From positions 372,001 through 436,000 of the forward strand of contig JADANN010000429.1 in the NCBI GenBank assembly GCA_018806985.1: a stretch of 64,000 nucleotides of DNA, read 5' to 3'. Below, piece after piece: positions 58,745 to 64,000 of the stretch. Position 1 is the stretch's first letter; each line of letters begins with the position of its first letter. The notes beneath the pieces are model-generated. The model had not been told where the DNA came from and did no database searches. It was given only the letters and a program-made list of their open reading frames with translations. Source of the stretch: Angiostrongylus vasorum. Taxonomy: Eukaryota; Nematoda; Chromadorea; Rhabditida; Metastrongylidae. A program made the position numbers and the translations under genes.

Positions 58745-59405
58745 TCTTCATGTTCTTGTTGAGCAAATGCAAGGTGTTATTTTATTCTTCATTCGCGAAC
58801 AAGCGGACGTTTCGGCGGATTTCGCCATCCTCAGAGCCTGGAAAGGTCAAGTTGACAGCAATCTCTTCGGCTAAACACTTCCATAACCAAACAGAGAAAA
58901 CGCTAAACCAAGATTTCAATCACATTGAACACAAAATAGCGTCTTTGCACACTCACCGCTTTCTATGAGTCTTCCACTGAGTATGTCGCGTGGAGACCAA
59001 CAGCGCAGAATTCACATGGGAACGTAATGTGCTCCTGCCATCAGAATAGTAGGCTTTCTATACTGCTCAATATCACGCGTGATAATGAAGCATTCTTCCC
59101 TGCGGTTCATTTTTCGGATTTCTGAAATCAATTCAGAACAGCTCGAGAGTTTTGCGCGCTTGTGTGCTCGATTCCTGTGCGAGGATCGTGACACGTACTT
59201 CAAAGTCCTTCCCGTTATGTCTATGGGTCCTATGCGTGCCTAGTGGGGTATTTGCCTTACGTTTGCCTACTAGTTCTTTACTGTTCTCTTATGCGGACAC
59301 AGAATGGTTTACCCGTTTCGCCAATGTATTCGTCTCCGCACGCCTTACAGGAGATCAGATAAACTGTACCCGAGCTCATGCAATCACCGTCTCTATCATC
59401 TCATT
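58745..59405 (-). mobile_element. PLE 3' end, type A terminal repeat and GIY-YIG fragment
   Basis: It is colinear with 12,600-13,230. Landmarks are AAGCGGACGTTTCGGCGGAT, AAGATTTCAATCACATTGAA, the CTCGAGAGTTTTGCGCGCTT border and the GACACGTACTTCAAAGTCC coding stretch. The region of the EYIGETGR codons lies near 59,310-59,340. The match breaks at 59,400. Confidence 0.65.
58800..58840 (-). ncRNA. hammerhead-like motif, type A
   Basis: On the minus strand it reads CAGGCT, CTGAGGA, T, GGCG-AAATC-CGCC, GAAA, C-GTC, CGCTTG. The core and helix II are intact. The innermost helix I pair is lost (T opposite C). Confidence 0.45.
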
Positions 59406-59409
59406 ACTC

Positions 59410-60004
59410 TGTCACGCAAAGCTACCACATAGCTTCGAAAACGCTAAAAACGAAGTACCTCATTCGAATAGTATTACTTCACTGTGTCCCTCAAATAAGT
59501 ATCCCAGCTAGCAGCAGCTCTGACGCGCTACTGCGGCAAGCGTTATTCATCCGTGCCGGCTCGAGTCGCCTTCCGGTTGCTAACGAGATTACGGCTGATA
59601 TGGGTGATTACTATGAAATTAACTGACCGCTCTTTTGGCTTATAAGTTCGACTTGCTACAAATCGCAGTACCCAAATAACATTACGCACCCCGATTTGAT
59701 TAAGCTGATATTCAAAATGCCTTCGAGAAATTTCTTATTACGAAATTCCGGCTATCTATAGCACATTATTTAGCGTTGAACTGAGGATTGAATGACTTAC
59801 GTCATATGCGCCATAAATGAAAACAGTTAAAAGAGATTGGTGATTCGTAGAACTCATTGTATGCCGAGAAATATTATCTCTAACAAGTGATTCGGAATGA
59901 TGAACATTTTTCAACTGCCTTCATTAATCCCATTGCATAAACGTTGATCATCACCATACTGGTAATTAGGTCTGATCTGTGGAACTAAACTCATTTACTT
60001 CACA
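59410..60004. other. nothing recognised
   Basis: AT-rich spacer without exon or shared-repeat signals. Confidence 0.45.
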
Positions 60005-60215
60005 TTTGATACTTGAATGGCCCGTCTTCACTGGTTGTGCGGGCCGCAGCATAACCTCCATTTTTCGGAGATTTGTTGGTTAAGTCATTGTGTTCCCTGG
60101 AATCCCGAGCTCAGCCTGGCCAAAGTCCGCCCCAGGTCTTCACAATCAAAGGCACTCGCCGCCCTTGTGGATTAGAGGGAGATTTGCCACCATGCGACAC
60201 CAACTCATTTACACT
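60005..60215 (-). repeat. RTE-A-tail repeat (family 4), truncated
   Basis: It begins with the reversed tail TTGATACTTGAATGGCCCGT and keeps AGCATAACCTCCATTTTTCG and GATTTGCCACCATGCGAC. The distal half is missing, as expected of a 5' truncation. Confidence 0.65.
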
Positions 60216-60589
60216 CTTAAATTTTAATGAAGCAGATGAGAAAAAGAAGGTACAGTTTAGAAGTTGGTTGAAAGTCGGTATGAAAAGTGATGTATCGTCG
60301 TGAACGACTTCGGAGGTAATGCGGTGAGTTCCCGTCATTCTATTCGCTTCCGTTCATACGCAACCATAACTATTGTCAAAGTGATCATCACCATGCCCGG
60401 TGATAAAACTGGTAGAGTTCAGGTGATGATTGTGATTGACCCAGGAAACACTGACAAGCAGCTGTTAGCAGTGGCACCTCATCAAAAAAATAGATATACG
60501 GGTGTAGAAAATTATGAAGGAACGATGTTAACAGTTAACTGAGAGCAGTTAAACAGCTAGTTTTATCTAGCCACTCATCACACTCCCAT

Positions 60590-60740
60590 CCCAGGTTCCG
60601 TTTCCCAGCGAGCATAGTGGTCGTCGGAACTACAATTCACCATTCGTGGGCAATCGACTCTTATCAATCCAGCTCTGAAGAAGGCTAAAGCCCCGAAACA
60701 TTAGCCGGATAAAGTGTTTTTTGTCAACCTGGGTTCAGCT
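60590..60740 (+). mobile_element. short PLE-type terminal unit
   Basis: TCGGAACTACAATTCACC, CAATCGACTCTTATCAATCC and the ribozyme-like block at 60,671-60,708 (CTGAAGA, GGCT/AGCC, GAAAC, ATT, AGCCGG) end in GATAAAGTGTTTTTTG. It is diverged from the A and B units. Confidence 0.4.
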
Positions 60741-61024
60741 TATCAATAAAACAGTAAATATTTTCCAATACTACTTTTTTCTTAGAAAGGCATTTCTTAC
60801 AGGAATCCAGTTGGTGATATTTCAACACTGTTAAACAAGCTGAATCCAAAGATGGAACAAATTTACCAACCACATTGGAACTGTAACGTTTCCTCCTGAA
60901 TTGTGGTCCATTCATCCATTCAATATTGTTGATACCTCCCTTGGCAAAGCAGTTCTGTCTAACGCTTGACGTGAAAAAGGTTAAGGGCATAGGCTACAAA
61001 TATTTTATTCTACAACGATGCTGA

Positions 61025-61240
61025 GATATCTATCAGTATCCTGCATAAAAGGCCATTACCGAGTGAGTATGCCTCATTCGAGGACACGGCCCGCTGTGGA
61101 AGACCTGACTCGACACGAAGGCAAAGCCGCCACATCGAGACGAAGAACAAGCGTGAACCATCGACTCGGATCATCGGCTCTGGTGAAGATGAAGACGTCG
61201 AAACGTTAGCCGAATAAACATCTCATATCAACGTCGTGTA
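61025..61240 (+). mobile_element. PLE-type terminal unit B
   Basis: GTATCCTGCATAAAAGGCCA, GACTCGACACGAAGGCAAAG and GAATAAACATCTCATATCAA match the 15.0-kb copy. Confidence 0.55.
61174..61213 (+). ncRNA. hammerhead-like motif, type B, one core change
   Basis: Helix I is TCGGCT/AGCCGA, fully paired. The core reads CTGGTGA in place of CTGATGA. Helix II is GATG-AAGA-CGTC, then GAAAC-GTT. Confidence 0.4.
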
Positions 61241-61294
61241 AGCTCATCAAAGAAAGAATACAAGTTGGTTAGTAACACCGAGGTTAAAGGAAAG

Positions 61295-61552
61295 TCGGTT
61301 TTGAAATGATGCTGAGATAATTGCAAAACTCCGGACCGCAGGTGTATGCGATGGGGAACGAACATGCAATTACCCTTTCTGGGGGCTAACGCATTCACCA
61401 CCACAGAATGCGGGACTTTCGTTTCGCATGTCTCTCAGCTAGCTTTCTATTTTTTATTTATTTTCCTGAGTTTTGCAAATATCTTAGCATCGTTATGGTT
61501 GTATTTCGCATAACACCCTGCCGTGAAAAATTGTACTAGGCAGCAAATAAAA
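61295..61552. mobile_element. foldback MITE, two arms with deleted centre
   Basis: AATGATGCTGAGATAATTGC at the left and TGCAAATATCTTAGCATCGT at the right are inverted. The right end CCGTGAAAAATTGTACTAGG and CAGCAAATAAAAAG is complete. Confidence 0.55.
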
Positions 61553-61820
61553 AGGCAGAAATTATTTTATTCTATTACAAACGAGTGCACCGAAGCGAAT
61601 CCTTTAGTTTTGATGAGGTCATTCCAAATTCGACAAGGTTACGACGACGTTTCTCAAAATCCATGGCAAGAAACGCCCCAGAACTCCCAGGACAATCGCA
61701 AATCCTTGAGAAAGACACGAGAAATCAATAGATGGGCGGCCACCTACAGTTATGAAGTTGTGGTTTCACAGTGTTCTGCGGGGCTTTGCAAGAAATTCTA
61801 CAATGATTATCAGGTTCTTT
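61553..61820 (+). CDS. open stretch with two overlapping frames, unrecognised
   Basis: One frame contains TNECTEANPLVLMRSFQIRQ and ends CKKFYNDYQ before CAG/GTTCTT. A second frame over 61,576-61,726 contains SESFSFDEVIPNST and RLRRRFSKSMARNAPELP. Either could be an exon of a gene running past the window, but no firm acceptor was found. Confidence 0.15.
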
Positions 61821-62467
61821 AAAGCCGTTCATGCTATCGTTTCCTTTTATCCTTCCCATTTTTCTCTTTCAGCTTCGCTTTCTCTTTCATCTCTTTTTTT
61901 CGATTTTTTCACCATTCATTTCAGTCTTTAAATGCTTCTCACTTTACCGGTAATCTATCACGCAGCTATATCTCTTCGATCTTGAAGACTTTTTTCTTTG
62001 TTAGCGTTCAGATACTAAGAGACGAAAAACTTGGTTCACCTTTGTTCCACGGTACATTAAGGTAGCGTGAACCATTATGGTGATTCACCAACTATAGAGA
62101 AAATGAACTCTCTTTGGGTGGTGAATGTCATCGTTGTCCAGGTTTGGCGAACTGAATAAAAAATTGAGTGAGAAACACTACGAATCATAACGATTCACTT
62201 CTGAATCATTATGTTTAAAGTTCATTCTAACGTTAGATATTCAGCATTTTACATTTACGACTTGATACTTCAACATATGGATGTTTTAACGCTGGTCGTT
62301 GTTTCACATACGTGCTTCGTCAATGACGAAGCATAAAACCACCTACATCAGAAGAGCTGATGTCATCTGCTTCTCCGACAGTAGCAGCAGCTGTCTCTAC
62401 GACGCCAAGAACTGCGCCGAAATACGACGTCGATGGATTTCTGAAATAAAAAATGACAATGTAATCA

Positions 62468-62842
62468 CTTTTTATTTACTGCCTATTCTATTTTCACAAC
62501 AAGGTACTATGTGTGATACAACCACAATGATTCTGAGATATTTGCAAAACTCTGGAACGCAGGTGTCTCCGGTGCGGATCGAACATGCTATTACCCTTCC
62601 CGAGGGCAGATCGAATACAGCTCCAGCTTAAATGGGTTCAATGCCGTTTTGTACTCACCAGATTAATTCCGTTGACGGGTGATTGCTGATAGCACCTATA
62701 AAACACAGCTGAGAGAAAGGCGAAACGAGGGACCCACATGGTGCGGTGGTGAACACGTTAGCCCCGAAAACGGTAATATCGTGTTCGATCTCCACCGCAG
62801 ACACCAGCGGTCTGGAGTCTTGCAAATATCTCAGCATTATTG
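62468..62842. mobile_element. foldback MITE, nearly complete
   Basis: The left arm runs TTTTTATTTACTGCC ... TTTGCAAAACTCTGGAACG to about 62,605. The internal part has TTAAATGGGTTCAATGCCG and CCGTTGACGGGTGATTGCTG. The right arm ends TTGCAAATATCTCAGCATTA. The outermost right end is lost. Confidence 0.65.
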
Positions 62843-62864
62843 GAGCTTTAAAAGAACATTCGTG

Positions 62865-64000
62865 TTTCAATTCTTGTACATTATGCAGTCAATAATGGAC
62901 GTGTTCTGTACACTTAAATTGCTATAAAGTAGGCTACTTCGATCACTAGAAATTTTTCAATTTACTGATGAAATATGACACCACCACTGAGCTGTTTAGG
63001 TTGATAGTGTAGTCGATAAAGGGCCTGACGGGCGACACAGTGTATATAGTACGTATCGATCGGCCGCAATCTAGTCGGTCGCGTCGATCGATAAGCACAT
63101 CATACATTGTGACTCTGCGCTGTTTTACACTCACTTTCCTCCCACACATCCGTTCCATTCCGTTCCGCTTCCGTTCCGTTCGTGGTTGCGTCATCGTCGT
63201 CGCGAATTGTAGAGGTGTACATGTTAGTTCAAGTTCTCTCCAAACAATAGAATAAACGTTGTAGAAACATCTCGTATCGTAATGTTGCCACCTTTTCTCT
63301 CAATACACATCGAAACCTGGCTGACGTTCATGCTGTAAAACGCATGATTGATTCCGTTATTACGTTTTACGCCTTGCACGTGTCTGGTAATCATCGTAAT
63401 CCAGACAATTGACAATTTTTCTTTATAGCTGAACACTGAAAAATCCGTTGAGAGCTATAATTTGGGTGCCGCTCGTTTCCGATGTTCCTGAAACATCATC
63501 ATCACCACTGAGAGATATTCTGCATACAGTACATTCCTTTACTAAGCTATGCTCAGCTCTCAAAAATTACAAAGTACATAGAAATTTCTCGAAATGCAGA
63601 GGTAAAGAAAGTGGTCAGAAATGTGAACATGTAAACTAAAGTGTATAAAATGCATTTTCAATAGGAGTTCCGCTCTTCTGATTCGAGAAGTGTTACCGTA
63701 TTCTTCCTAATCGATACTGGGTCACTGTTGGTAGTATTTTCGTAGAGGTTTCCGGCACTTCCTCTTCTTGTTTGTCGATCTGTCATAGCACACTAAACAG
63801 CATAAATCATGTTCGCAGTAAACCCTATCTATGTTATTGGTGTCGTATGAACCGATGACGTTGTCTGGTCAGTTTGTCAAAGGGAGCAGTACCGATGTCC
63901 TTCCAGAAGCATACTGAAAGCAGTACTGTTTCAAAGAGTAAGGCAATCAATTCACACAGACTGTAGTTTAAAGAGTTGCGAAAACATTCGAATTGTTATC
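62865..64000. other. end of window, nothing recognised
   Basis: A stretch of GTTCC-type pentamers lies at 63,148-63,183 (for example CCGTTCCATTCCGTTCCGCT), with palindromic CGATCG words near 63,055-63,092. It could be a promoter region of a gene beyond the edge. No exon is supported. Confidence 0.35.

Overview
The window looks like nuclear DNA of a nematode, most likely a strongylid such as a hookworm. The genus is inferred, not shown. Introns are GT-AG with short TTTYAG-type acceptors, and two intron-rich eukaryotic genes lie on the + strand. They sit in a dense background of non-LTR retrotransposons, Penelope-like elements (PLEs), tRNA-derived SINEs and a foldback MITE. No bacterial operons, rRNA, intact tRNA or CRISPR arrays are seen.

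Two host genes can be rebuilt exon by exon, with every splice phase agreeing. (1) At 4,959-10,814 (+) lies a 12-exon gene for a 641-residue protein. It is the PNISR (SFRS18/SRrp130) orthologue, an SR-related nuclear-speckle protein with a 99-residue RS tail. (2) At 34,287-52,191 (+) lies a 10-exon gene for a 356-residue secretory-pathway membrane protein. It has a signal peptide, one thioredoxin-like domain with a CPSC site, a second with a single active-site cysteine, one C-terminal membrane segment and a KxKxx-type ER-retrieval tail. Its introns hold most of the transposon debris between 36 and 52 kb.

The rest is mobile DNA. RTE-B is a non-LTR element with a near-full copy at 24.35-27.7 kb (-), an internally deleted copy at 54.0-55.86 kb (+) and several fragments. 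RTE-A, a relative with a TACTTGGA-type 3' tail, occurs at 16.7-18.1 kb (+) and 37.6-39.0 kb (-). A short repeat at 2.87, 15.4, 57.4 and 60.0 kb ends in the same tail and may be its non-autonomous partner. A broken PLE with reverse transcriptase and GIY-YIG endonuclease lies at 12.6-15.0 kb (-). Many PLE-terminal repeats are scattered around it and carry hammerhead-ribozyme-like motifs. SINE-1 and SINE-2 are two tRNA-derived families. The foldback MITE has long terminal inverted repeats.

The most striking points are four. Hammerhead-like motifs recur with a helix III that can form only between two copies. A roughly 660-bp inverted duplication of thioredoxin-gene exons 4-5 lies about 3.7 kb past that gene's stop. 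RTE-A and the short repeat share a 3' end. A 40-bp exact repeat interrupts a SINE. All similarity calls were made by eye, without database searches.
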